DNA of 5,839 nt from Methylocystis sp. (GTDB lineage Bacteria > Pseudomonadota > Alphaproteobacteria > Rhizobiales > Beijerinckiaceae). Location of the stretch: contig JALRFG010000133.1 of the NCBI GenBank assembly GCA_023253795.1, positions 1 through 5,839 on the forward strand. The letters are read 5' to 3'. Position numbers and translations under genes: made by a program. The notes below the pieces were generated by a model that worked only from the letters and a program-made list of their open reading frames with translations, did not search any database and was not told where the DNA came from. Below are positions 1-5,839 of this stretch, piece by piece; within the stretch, counting starts at the first letter, position 1, and the number at the start of each line of letters is the position of its first letter.

Positions 1-759
1 TATCCCGGCGATACGCTCGACGCGGTGTCCGAGGTCATCGGGCTTAAGGAAAACTCCAATAAAGAAACCGGCGTCGTCTATGTGCGCACGACCGGTAAAA
101 ACCAGCGTGGCGAGACCGTGCTCTCCTACGCCCGCTGGGTGATGGTGAAAAAGCGCGACAAAAACGCCGTCGTTGGTCCGGACGTTATTCCCGATCTGCC
201 CAAGGCGGTGTCGCCCTCCGAGCTCGGCAAGGCCGTGCCGGCGATCAAGGTCGCCGCCTATGACAAGGCGCTCGCCGGCTCGCCGTTCTTCTGGGGCGAT
301 TACGACAAGGGCGAGAAGATTGACCATATCGACGGCATGACGGTCGAAGAGGCCGAACACATGCTCGCCACCCGCCTTTACCAGAACAATTCGAAGGTCC
401 ACTTCAACCAGTATTACGAAGCGCAGGGTCGTTTCGGTAAGCGCATCATCTATGGCGGCCATGTGATCTCCATGGCGCGCGCGCTGTCGTTCAACGGCCT
501 CGAAAACGTTTTCCATATTTCGGCTGTCAATGGCGGACGCCACGTCAATCCGCTGTTCTCGGGCGGCACGATCTTCGCCTGGAGCGAGGTGCTGGATAAG
601 GCCGAAATTCCCGGCCGCACCGATATTGGCGCGCTGCGCCTGCGTCTGGTGGCGGCGAAGGATAAGCCCTGCGCCGATTTCCCGCTCAATGGCCCGGACG
701 GCAAGCCCGATCCGTCGGTCCTGCTTGACCTCGATTACTGGGCTGTGTTGCCTAGGTAA
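1..759 (+). CDS. mch: Mesaconyl-CoA (2-methylfumaryl-CoA) hydratase, 5'-truncated by window edge
   Basis: This cytoplasmic enzyme interconverts mesaconyl-CoA and beta-methylmalyl-CoA in the ethylmalonyl-CoA pathway, which feeds acetyl-CoA carbon into glyoxylate and propionyl-CoA. The frame is open from base 1 and ends at TAA 757-759, giving 252 visible residues. The family is about 340-350 residues long, so roughly 90-100 N-terminal residues lie outside the window. The visible part starts in the first MaoC/hotdog fold (PGDT at residues 2-5) and contains the whole second hotdog domain. That domain has the hydratase-like segment NNSKVHFN at visible residues 129-136 and YGGH at 151-154. In an ungapped comparison with R-hydratases, His134 matches the catalytic His, while the usual Asp position is Asn129. 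I identify the family from remembered resemblance to the methylotroph protein (also called MeaC). Another MaoC-type dehydratase is the main alternative. A PRC-barrel gene follows after 42 nt. Note that mch also names an unrelated methylotrophy cyclohydrolase. Confidence 0.87.
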   Translation, partial: YPGDTLDAVSEVIGLKENSNKETGVVYVRTTGKNQRGETVLSYARWVMVKKRDKNAVVGPDVIPDLPKAVSPSELGKAVPAIKVAAYDKALAGSPFFWGDYDKGEKIDHIDGMTVEEAEHMLATRLYQNNSKVHFNQYYEAQGRFGKRIIYGGHVISMARALSFNGLENVFHISAVNGGRHVNPLFSGGTIFAWSEVLDKAEIPGRTDIGALRLRLVAAKDKPCADFPLNGPDGKPDPSVLLDLDYWAVLPR

Positions 760-763
760 TCGT

Positions 764-777
764 CGCGCAATTGCGCG
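764..777. repeat. Perfect 14-bp palindrome CGCGCAATTGCGCG
   Basis: The sequence is its own reverse complement and lies 4 nt after the mch stop codon. As RNA it could fold into a 5-bp GC stem with an AATT loop. It has no following T-tract, so it is not a standard intrinsic terminator. It could be an operator for a dimeric regulator, an RNA-processing or stability hairpin between two co-transcribed genes, or chance in GC-rich sequence. Confidence 0.5.
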
Positions 778-788
778 CGCGTGATTCT

Positions 789-794
789 GGGGAG
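789..794 (+). promoter_or_regulatory. Ribosome binding site of the PRC-barrel gene
   Basis: GGGGAG lies 7 nt before ATG 802. This decides the start: an in-frame GTG at 781 would place the site inside the coding region and would add seven residues ahead of a clean signal peptide. Confidence 0.75.
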
Positions 795-801
795 ATTTTA
801 T

Positions 802-1260
802 ATGTTCAAGGCCATTCTTGCGGCGTTGTCGCTTTCGCTTGCGCTGTCCTTCGCGCCGCTCGCCCGCGCGGAATCTCCTGCGCCTGCCGCGCCGGCGAAG
901 CCGCAGCAGCAGGAGACCATCGACGTTCTGGTCATCCCGCTGGAAAAGCTGCCGTCCTATGGCTCGATCGTTTCTGCCTGGTACAAGCAGCCGGTCTATG
1001 ACATGAACGAGAAGAAGCTCGGCAAGATCTCCGACATGCTGTTCAACGCCGACGGCTCGATCAGCGCGGTGATGATGGATGTCGGCGGCTTCCTCGGCAT
1101 TGGCGCCAAGCATGTCGCCGTTCCGGTGACGGCGATCACGATCACCGCCAAGAACGACAAGTCCTGGCTGACCATGAACACCACCAAGGACATTCTTAAA
1201 AAGGCGACGGGCTATAAATTCGACAAGAAAATGGGCATCTGGAACCCGGTTTCCGAATAA
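802..1260 (+). CDS. Exported PRC-barrel domain protein
   Basis: A 152-residue protein. Residues 1-23 form a typical Sec signal peptide: Lys3, a hydrophobic core rich in Ala and Leu, and an ARA motif just before a likely cleavage after residue 23. A Pro/Ala/Gln-rich linker follows (about 26-37). The PRC-barrel spans about 57-115, with PVYD (64-67), KLGKISDML (72-80) and the hallmark turn GGFLGIG followed by VAVP (95-108). The mature protein should therefore be periplasmic, possibly held at the membrane. PRC-barrels are small beta-barrels that bind proteins or RNA and are known from RimM and photosynthetic reaction-centre H subunits. Secreted alphaproteobacterial versions are mostly uncharacterised, so no specific role can be assigned. 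It could be co-transcribed with mch, but a functional link is not evident. Transcription should end at the hairpin 23 nt downstream. Confidence 0.88.
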   Translation: MFKAILAALSLSLALSFAPLARAESPAPAAPAKPQQQETIDVLVIPLEKLPSYGSIVSAWYKQPVYDMNEKKLGKISDMLFNADGSISAVMMDVGGFLGIGAKHVAVPVTAITITAKNDKSWLTMNTTKDILKKATGYKFDKKMGIWNPVSE

Positions 1261-1282
1261 GCGCCTTAGCGACAGCAAAAAT

Positions 1283-1314
1283 AAAAATGGCCGGGAAATC
1301 CCGGCCATTTTTTT
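1283..1314. terminator. Bidirectional intrinsic terminator between convergent genes
   Basis: Arms at 1283-1295 and 1300-1312 form 13 pairs: the GC core GGCCGGG/CCCGGCC, then TA, AT and outer A-T pairs, with loop AAAT. The plus-strand transcript ends in seven T (1308-1314). The minus-strand transcript reads TTTTT opposite 1283-1287, so both the PRC-barrel gene and dnaB can terminate here. The dnaB stop codon (complement of 1313-1315) overlaps the end of the T-tract. Confidence 0.9.
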
Positions 1315-2821
1315 ATATCCGCGCCGGCATTTTGTCTTCTTCAGCCAGATTGGAGAAGCGCGTCACTTCGGCCTCGAAGGCGAGCTGCACCGTTCCCGTC
1401 GGACCATGACGCTGTTTGCCGAGGATCGCTTCGGCGCGACCATGCGCATTCTCCATCGCCGCCATCCATTGGATGTGCTCTTCCGTGCCCTCGCGCGGTT
1501 CGCGATTACGCAAATAATATTCTTCGCGATAGACGAACAGAACCACGTCGGCGTCCTGCTCAATGGAGCCTGATTCACGCAGGTCGGAGAGCTGAGGACG
1601 TTTGTCGTCGCGATTTTCCACCTGACGCGAGAGCTGCGACAAGGCGATGATCGGCGCATTCAATTCTTTCGCGAGCGCCTTCAGACCTGTGGTGATTTCG
1701 GTCAGTTCCTGCACGCGATTGTCGCCGCGCGATTTCGAGCCGGCGAGCAGTTGCAGGTAATCGACGACCAGCAGATCGAGGCCCTTCTGGCGTTTGAGGC
1801 GGCGGGCGCGCGCGGTGAGCTGAGCGATCGAAATGCCGCCGCTCTGATCGATGAAGAAAGGAATGCTCTGCATCTCGCGCGCCGCGTCGGTGATGCGGCG
1901 GAAGTCGTCTTCATTGATGTCGCCACGACGGATTTTATAGCTCGGCACGCCGGATTGTTCGGCGATGACGCGGGTCGCCAATTGTTCGGCCGACATTTCG
2001 AGCGAGAAGAAGCCGACAATGCCGCCATTGATGGTTTTATGCGAACCATCCGGTTCGGTTTCATATTGATAGGCGCGGGCGATGTTGAAGGCGATATTGG
2101 TGGCGAGCGCGGTTTTGCCCATGCCCGGACGACCGGCGACGATGATCAGATCGGACTTTTGCAGGCCGCCCATTTTTTCGTCGAGGTCGACAAGACCGGT
2201 GGCGATGCCGGACAGATGACCGTCGCGCATATAGGCGCTGTTGGCCATGTCGATGGCGATGACGAGCGCATCGGAAAACTTCTGGAAACCGCCGTCGTAG
2301 CGACCGGTTTCGGCGATCGAGTAGAGCCGGCGTTCCGCTTCCTCAATCTGGGCGCGCGGTGAGGCGTCGACCGGAGAGTCGTAAGCGGTGTTGACGATCC
2401 CTTCGCCAATGCTGATCAGGTCGCGACGCTGCGCCAGATCGTGAATGATGCGGCCGTAATCTTCTGCATTGATGACGGTCGTCGCTTCGGCGGCGAGGCG
2501 CGCCAGATAGGCCTGGATCGTGATGCCGGCCGGCAACTCAATATCGGCGAGGAACGTCTTGAGCGTCACCACGGTCGCCAGCTTGCCGGCGCGGATCAGT
2601 TGCGCGCCGGTTTCAAAAATCCGCCGGTGCAATTCCTCCGAGAAATGTTCGGGACGCAGAAAGTCGGAGACGCGGTCGAAGGCGTCATTATTCACAAGAA
2701 TGGCGCCAAGCAGCGCCTGTTCCGCTTCGATGTTATGCGGCGGGCTGCGGTAGCCGGCCGGCGGCTCGGCGGGCGCGACCTGAAACGGCCGGCGTTCCGC
2801 CAACTGCTCGATTGGAGGCAT
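1313..2821 (-). CDS. dnaB: Replicative DNA helicase DnaB
   Basis: Hexameric 5'-3' helicase that unwinds DNA at the replication fork and recruits primase. It is 502 residues from ATG 2821. The N-terminal interaction domain begins near PPHNIEAEQALLGAIL (about 27-42). A linker leads to the RecA-like ATPase: Walker A GRPGMGKT (230-237), SLEMS (273-277), Walker B with LLVVDYLQLL (350-359), LSQLSRQVENRDDKRPQ (394-410), the DLRESGSIEQDAD segment (413-425), and the arginine-finger stretch KQRHGPTG (469-476). A 15-20 residue insert after Walker A (about 252-267, around ETEPDGSHKTINGG) resembles one I recall from alphaproteobacterial DnaB. The frame extends upstream to GTG 2902 (27 more residues), but that part does not look like family sequence, so the internal ATG is preferred. 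dnaB follows rplI by 275 nt, with a terminator between, suggesting its own promoter. No intein is present. Confidence 0.96.
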   Translation of the reverse strand: MPPIEQLAERRPFQVAPAEPPAGYRSPPHNIEAEQALLGAILVNNDAFDRVSDFLRPEHFSEELHRRIFETGAQLIRAGKLATVVTLKTFLADIELPAGITIQAYLARLAAEATTVINAEDYGRIIHDLAQRRDLISIGEGIVNTAYDSPVDASPRAQIEEAERRLYSIAETGRYDGGFQKFSDALVIAIDMANSAYMRDGHLSGIATGLVDLDEKMGGLQKSDLIIVAGRPGMGKTALATNIAFNIARAYQYETEPDGSHKTINGGIVGFFSLEMSAEQLATRVIAEQSGVPSYKIRRGDINEDDFRRITDAAREMQSIPFFIDQSGGISIAQLTARARRLKRQKGLDLLVVDYLQLLAGSKSRGDNRVQELTEITTGLKALAKELNAPIIALSQLSRQVENRDDKRPQLSDLRESGSIEQDADVVLFVYREEYYLRNREPREGTEEHIQWMAAMENAHGRAEAILGKQRHGPTGTVQLAFEAEVTRFSNLAEEDKMPARI

Positions 2822-2956
2822 GGTTCTCTGGGGTTGTTTGCGGAAACCGACGCATTCGAACGCGACACGATTGAACGCCGGAAGTGAAGAGGACAGTTGC
2901 ACGAAGTCGGGAAGGGCGCCAGCGCATGCCGCCCGCCTTTATGCGTCGGATGAGAG

Positions 2957-3008
2957 TTGCGAGTCTTTTCCACATTGCGACAAAAGATTTTCGCAAAACC
3001 GGTTGCGT
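2957..3008. promoter_or_regulatory. Repeat cluster upstream of dnaB (TTGCGA half-sites)
   Basis: TTGCGA occurs at 2957-2962 and 2975-2980, 18 bp apart. Its reverse complement TCGCAA is at 2991-2996, and a variant TTGCGT is at 3003-3008. The pair 2975-2980 / 2991-2996 is a perfect inverted repeat of 6 bp with a 10-bp spacer. The cluster lies between the rplI terminator and dnaB, where the dnaB promoter should be. I could not place a convincing -35/-10 pair here. The bound factor, if any, is unknown. Confidence 0.35.
2966..2974 (+). promoter_or_regulatory. DnaA-box-like 9-mer before dnaB
   Basis: TTTTCCACA fits the relaxed DnaA-box consensus TTWTNCACA and differs from TTATCCACA at one base. 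It lies 144 nt upstream of the dnaB ATG and directly follows a GANTC site (GAGTC, 2961-2965), the target of the alphaproteobacterial CcrM methylase. A single 9-mer of this looseness can occur by chance, so control of dnaB by DnaA is only a possibility. Confidence 0.35.
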
Positions 3009-3041
3009 CAGATTTCGAATCGGTCCTGTGGCGACAAGTAT

Positions 3042-3072
3042 AAAAAAAGCCCGGGCGTTTCGTCCCGGGCTT
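3042..3072 (-). terminator. Intrinsic terminator of rplI
   Basis: On the minus strand, arm AAGCCCGGG (complement of 3064-3072) pairs with CCCGGGCTT (complement of 3047-3055) around an 8-nt loop. It is followed by a T-tract of seven in total (complement of 3042-3048). It begins 25 nt after the rplI stop codon and should separate most rplI transcription from dnaB. Confidence 0.9.
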
Positions 3073-3096
3073 CTAATCTGTGTGTTTGATCGACGA

Positions 3097-3660
3097 TCAG
3101 AGTTCGACGTCGCCGGCTTCGGCCAGAGCGGCGCCGATTTCGAGGCCGAGATCGTCCATCGAGGTATCTTCCTTGATCGTGACGCTCTCACCACGCGCCT
3201 GACGCTCGGCTTCTTCTTCCGAACGGGCGATGTTGACGATGACCTTCACGTCCACTTCCGGATGCAGATGCACCGGAACGCTGTGCAGACCGAGCGATTT
3301 GATCGGGTGGGTCAGCACCACCTGATTGCGGTTCAGTGAGAAACCGCCGGCGGTGGCGGCGTCCGAGATGTCGCGCGTGGCGACCGAACCATAGAGATGG
3401 CCGCTTTCACCCGCCTGGCGGATGATCACGAAGGTCTGGCCGTCGAGCTTCTCAGCGACGGCTTCCGCCTCTTTCTTGGCTTCGAGGTTACGAGCCTCGA
3501 TCTGGGCGCGCTGCGTCTCGAAATGCTTCTTGTTGCCTTCCGTCGCACGCAGAGCCTTGCCGCGGGTCAGAAGGAAATTGCGGGCGTAACCATCGCGGAC
3601 ACGGACCGTGTCGCCGATCTGGCCCAGTTTCGCCACGCGTTCGAGCAGTATGACTTCCAT
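3097..3660 (-). CDS. rplI: 50S ribosomal protein L9
   Basis: Large-subunit protein that binds 23S rRNA near the base of the L1 stalk and helps keep the reading frame. The first 40 residues carry the L9 signature: G13, G16, V21, G24-Y25, N28-F29-L30, G34, A36 and T40. A long charged helix follows (about 41-75), then the C-terminal rRNA-binding domain (to about 150). At 187 residues it exceeds the E. coli protein (149) because of an acidic tail (about 150-187, rich in Glu and Asp, ending GDVEL). Such tails are usual in alphaproteobacteria. ATG 3660 is supported by the universally conserved MEVILLERV beginning. It lies 53 nt after the DUF2232 gene, on the same strand. Codon use is balanced (five ACG and five ACC for Thr), unlike the neighbouring tuf. 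Confidence 0.97.
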   Translation of the reverse strand: MEVILLERVAKLGQIGDTVRVRDGYARNFLLTRGKALRATEGNKKHFETQRAQIEARNLEAKKEAEAVAEKLDGQTFVIIRQAGESGHLYGSVATRDISDAATAGGFSLNRNQVVLTHPIKSLGLHSVPVHLHPEVDVKVIVNIARSEEEAERQARGESVTIKEDTSMDDLGLEIGAALAEAGDVEL

Positions 3661-3668
3661 TTTTTTAT

Positions 3669-3676
3669 CTTTCTCC
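3669..3676 (-). promoter_or_regulatory. Ribosome binding site region of rplI
   Basis: GGAGAAAG on the minus strand, with 12 nt from the GGAG core to the ATG. The start codon is directly preceded by six A. The spacing is longer than ideal, but the A-rich, unstructured leader should favour initiation. Confidence 0.6.
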
Positions 3677-3690
3677 GGGGATTGCCGCTT

Positions 3691-3725
3691 TTTTTAGAAA
3701 AACCGGCCGTTTGTCAATCCGGTTT
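3691..3725 (-). promoter_or_regulatory. DUF2232-rplI junction: weak hairpin and possible internal promoter
   Basis: On the minus strand, AAACCGG (complement of 3719-3725) can pair with CCGGTTT (complement of 3700-3706) around a 12-nt loop, followed by only two extra T. This would be a weak terminator or attenuator. The loop holds a perfect -35 hexamer TTGACA (complement of 3712-3717) that overlaps the DUF2232 stop codon. A -10-like TAAAAA (complement of 3691-3696) follows after 15 nt, which is shorter than the usual 16-18. A dedicated rplI promoter is plausible but unproven. Confidence 0.3.
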
Positions 3726-4712
3726 AGACGCCGAATTTTGCCCGGGACTCGGAATAGGGGTTTTGCGGCTCCGGAAGTCGACAATTAGATCCATCAGGCC
3801 AATGAGCACAAACAAAACAAGCGGCCAGCCGAGAAGACCGACCACAAAATACATAATCGCCAGCATAATCATGCCATTGCGACGATCGCGCAGGCGCGCA
3901 TGGGCGACGGCAAGGCCCTGAAAAGAAAGAATAAGGCCCATGGATGCGACCAGAACATAGCCGACCGCCGCCGATGGTCCGTTAAACAGGGAGAGCGCGA
4001 GCCCCGACAGGAAAACCGCTCCGACGAACTTTGGCAGCCGAAAGCCTTCGGCGATATCCGGCCAGGGCCGCGTCAAAAGGCCTGAGGCCAGCGTCAGGCG
4101 GCCGGCGATCCATAAATTTACGATATGGAGCATCACCGTATAGCTGGCGATAAAGGCCGGAACCGCCATCGCCACCGAGCCGGAGAGGGCGACAGGGTCG
4201 AGTTTTCCCTCCAGGCTTTTGTTTTCTTTGATCATTTCATCGAGCACAATAAAGGCTCGCGCGCGGATCGGATTGAGCGCGTCGTCCAGAGAGCCAAAGC
4301 TCAGCGTGGCGACGATCAGCCACAGCGACACGGTCAGGGCGATCACCACCGCCGGCGCCAACGCCGCCCATCCGGGGAAGTTCGATGTGATGAAATCGCG
4401 TCGACCACGCGGAGCGCCGCTGGCGGCGTAGCAGGCGAGCCAGGCGGGGCCGGCCACCATGACAGCATAGACCATGCCGACCACTGGATGCGGATAGACG
4501 GAGAGGATCGCCGTCGCCAGAAGGGCGGCGGACGCCCCATACCGCACGCCATAGCCCAGCGCGATGATCATGATGGGGAGCGGGGCCAGATGCGCGAGCA
4601 TCAACCCGCCCGCGCCGCCACGGGTCACGACAGCGAAAATCAGCGCCGCGGCAATGCCGCCCAGCACCGAAATAACGATATTCTCGGCGGTGAATTCACT
4701 TTTATCCGGCAC
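3714..4712 (-). CDS. DUF2232 family multi-pass membrane protein
   Basis: A 332-residue integral inner-membrane protein with about eight predicted membrane segments, near residues 11-30, 37-57, 60-73, 78-96, 115-138, 176-202, 228-246 and 248-312 (the last probably two to three passes). A charged loop lies at about 139-172 and the hydrophilic tail starts at about 313. I assign DUF2232 from the hydrophobic pattern together with its position directly before rplI and dnaB, where alphaproteobacteria usually carry such a gene. The biochemical role is unknown; resemblance to substrate-binding transporter subunits is a family-level suggestion only. The start is GTG 4712. A recognisable Shine-Dalgarno is lacking (only GGA, 10 nt upstream), so either the message is leaderless or the true start is internal. 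The gap to rplI is 53 nt, consistent with an operon. No frame damage is seen. Confidence 0.8.
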   Translation of the reverse strand: MPDKSEFTAENIVISVLGGIAAALIFAVVTRGGAGGLMLAHLAPLPIMIIALGYGVRYGASAALLATAILSVYPHPVVGMVYAVMVAGPAWLACYAASGAPRGRRDFITSNFPGWAALAPAVVIALTVSLWLIVATLSFGSLDDALNPIRARAFIVLDEMIKENKSLEGKLDPVALSGSVAMAVPAFIASYTVMLHIVNLWIAGRLTLASGLLTRPWPDIAEGFRLPKFVGAVFLSGLALSLFNGPSAAVGYVLVASMGLILSFQGLAVAHARLRDRRNGMIMLAIMYFVVGLLGWPLVLFVLIGLMDLIVDFRSRKTPIPSPGQNSASKPD

Positions 4713-4992
4713 GACAGATAATTCCGGGAGCTGGCCGCAAACGTCAACGCGGCGGGTTCGTAAAAGACTCGCCTGCTGAGACGCAGGGAAGGCGGCGCAT
4801 TCTGTTTGTTAAAGTAAGTCGCGCAAGGGGTGACGGCAAGGCGTGAGATGAGCGCGTGATTGGCGGTAGATTGGCCTGAAATTGACGCGCGATCGAAGCC
4901 TCTTTCCGGAGAACCCTCTTGCCCTGAGGCGTCTTTCCCCGTAAACCGCCGCCGCGCGCGGGCATGGGACCCGCCCTTAATGGATTGGGACC
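4713..4992. other. Divergent intergenic region between the DUF2232 gene and tuf
   Basis: 280 nt with no credible gene, and no tRNA or terminator. Toward tuf, the best -35-like hexamers are TTGACG at 4882-4887 (no matching -10) and TTGCCC at 4919-4924, with a poor -10 TAAACC at 4942-4947 after 17 nt. Neither is convincing. A 5-bp hairpin, GCGGG (4958-4962) with CCCGC (4970-4974), lies in the likely tuf leader. Another imperfect 6-bp stem, GGCGGG with CTCGCC, spans about 4751-4773. Confidence 0.6.
4718..4747 (-). promoter_or_regulatory. Candidate promoter of the DUF2232-rplI operon
   Basis: On the minus strand, TTGACG (complement of 4742-4747, five of six matches to TTGACA) is followed after 18 nt by AATTAT (complement of 4718-4723, four of six matches to TATAAT). 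The end of the -10 is 6 nt from GTG 4712, so transcription would begin at or next to the start codon, giving a leaderless or nearly leaderless message. Confidence 0.4.

Positions 4993-5839
<847 letters not shown>

Noticed and set aside
530..1006. Alternative plus-strand frames over mch and the PRC-barrel gene
   Set aside because: They are Arg/Cys/Ala-rich out-of-frame readings of well-supported genes.
1751..2887. Two long plus-strand open frames (203 and 148 codons) opposite dnaB
   Set aside because: They are antisense to a fully recognisable DnaB, have compositions typical of mirrored GC-rich codons, and have no recognisable domain.
2822..2902. Longer dnaB form from GTG 2902
   Set aside because: The 27 added residues do not resemble DnaB, the GTG lacks a good ribosome binding site, and the ATG at 2821 gives the usual family length.
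4125..4721. 198-codon plus-strand open frame opposite the DUF2232 gene
   Set aside because: Its product is a low-complexity His/Arg/Asp/Gln-rich string, as expected from the complement of a hydrophobic membrane-protein gene.
4751..4773. GGTTCG-containing stem that might suggest a tRNA before tuf, as in some tufB loci
   Set aside because: No acceptor, anticodon or D-arm can be built around it, and the GGTTC is not in a T-arm context.
4882..4910. TTGACG as the -35 of a tuf promoter
   Set aside because: No acceptable -10 lies 15-19 nt downstream (the 17-nt position reads TCCGGA), so I did not list it as a promoter.

Overview
The window looks like a chromosomal housekeeping segment from an alphaproteobacterium, probably in the Rhizobiales (Hyphomicrobiales). 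Three things point there: moderately high GC, a long (187-residue) ribosomal protein L9, and a DUF2232 - rplI - dnaB gene order that is typical of the class. A gene for mesaconyl-CoA hydratase, an enzyme of the ethylmalonyl-CoA pathway, narrows the guess to an organism that assimilates C2 or C1 carbon through that route, such as a serine-cycle methylotroph or methanotroph. That last step is inference. No mobile element, CRISPR array, tRNA or rRNA is visible.

Left part (1-1316, + strand): the 3' three quarters of a mesaconyl-CoA hydratase gene enters from the left edge. After a 42-nt gap with a perfect 14-bp palindrome comes a small exported PRC-barrel protein. The block ends at a strong hairpin whose A-rich and T-rich flanks let it work in both directions. 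It is shared with dnaB, which arrives from the other side.

Middle part (1313-4712, - strand): read from right to left, the genes are a polytopic DUF2232 membrane protein, rplI (ribosomal protein L9) and dnaB (replicative helicase). rplI is followed by its own intrinsic terminator, so dnaB probably has a separate promoter. The gap before dnaB holds a DnaA-box-like 9-mer and several TTGCGA half-sites. The gene pair rpsF-rpsR, which usually heads this cluster in relatives, is not here.

Right part (4713-5839): a 280-nt divergent intergenic region separates the DUF2232 gene from a tuf gene (elongation factor Tu) that runs off the right edge. fusA is not upstream, so this is probably a tuf copy outside the str operon.

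Nearly everything is core translation, replication or central carbon metabolism, and I see no convincing undescribed system. The points most worth a second look are regulatory: a possible leaderless GTG start for the DUF2232 gene, the DnaA-box region before dnaB, the dnaB stop codon abutting the shared terminator, and the strong ACG/GCG codon preference of tuf.
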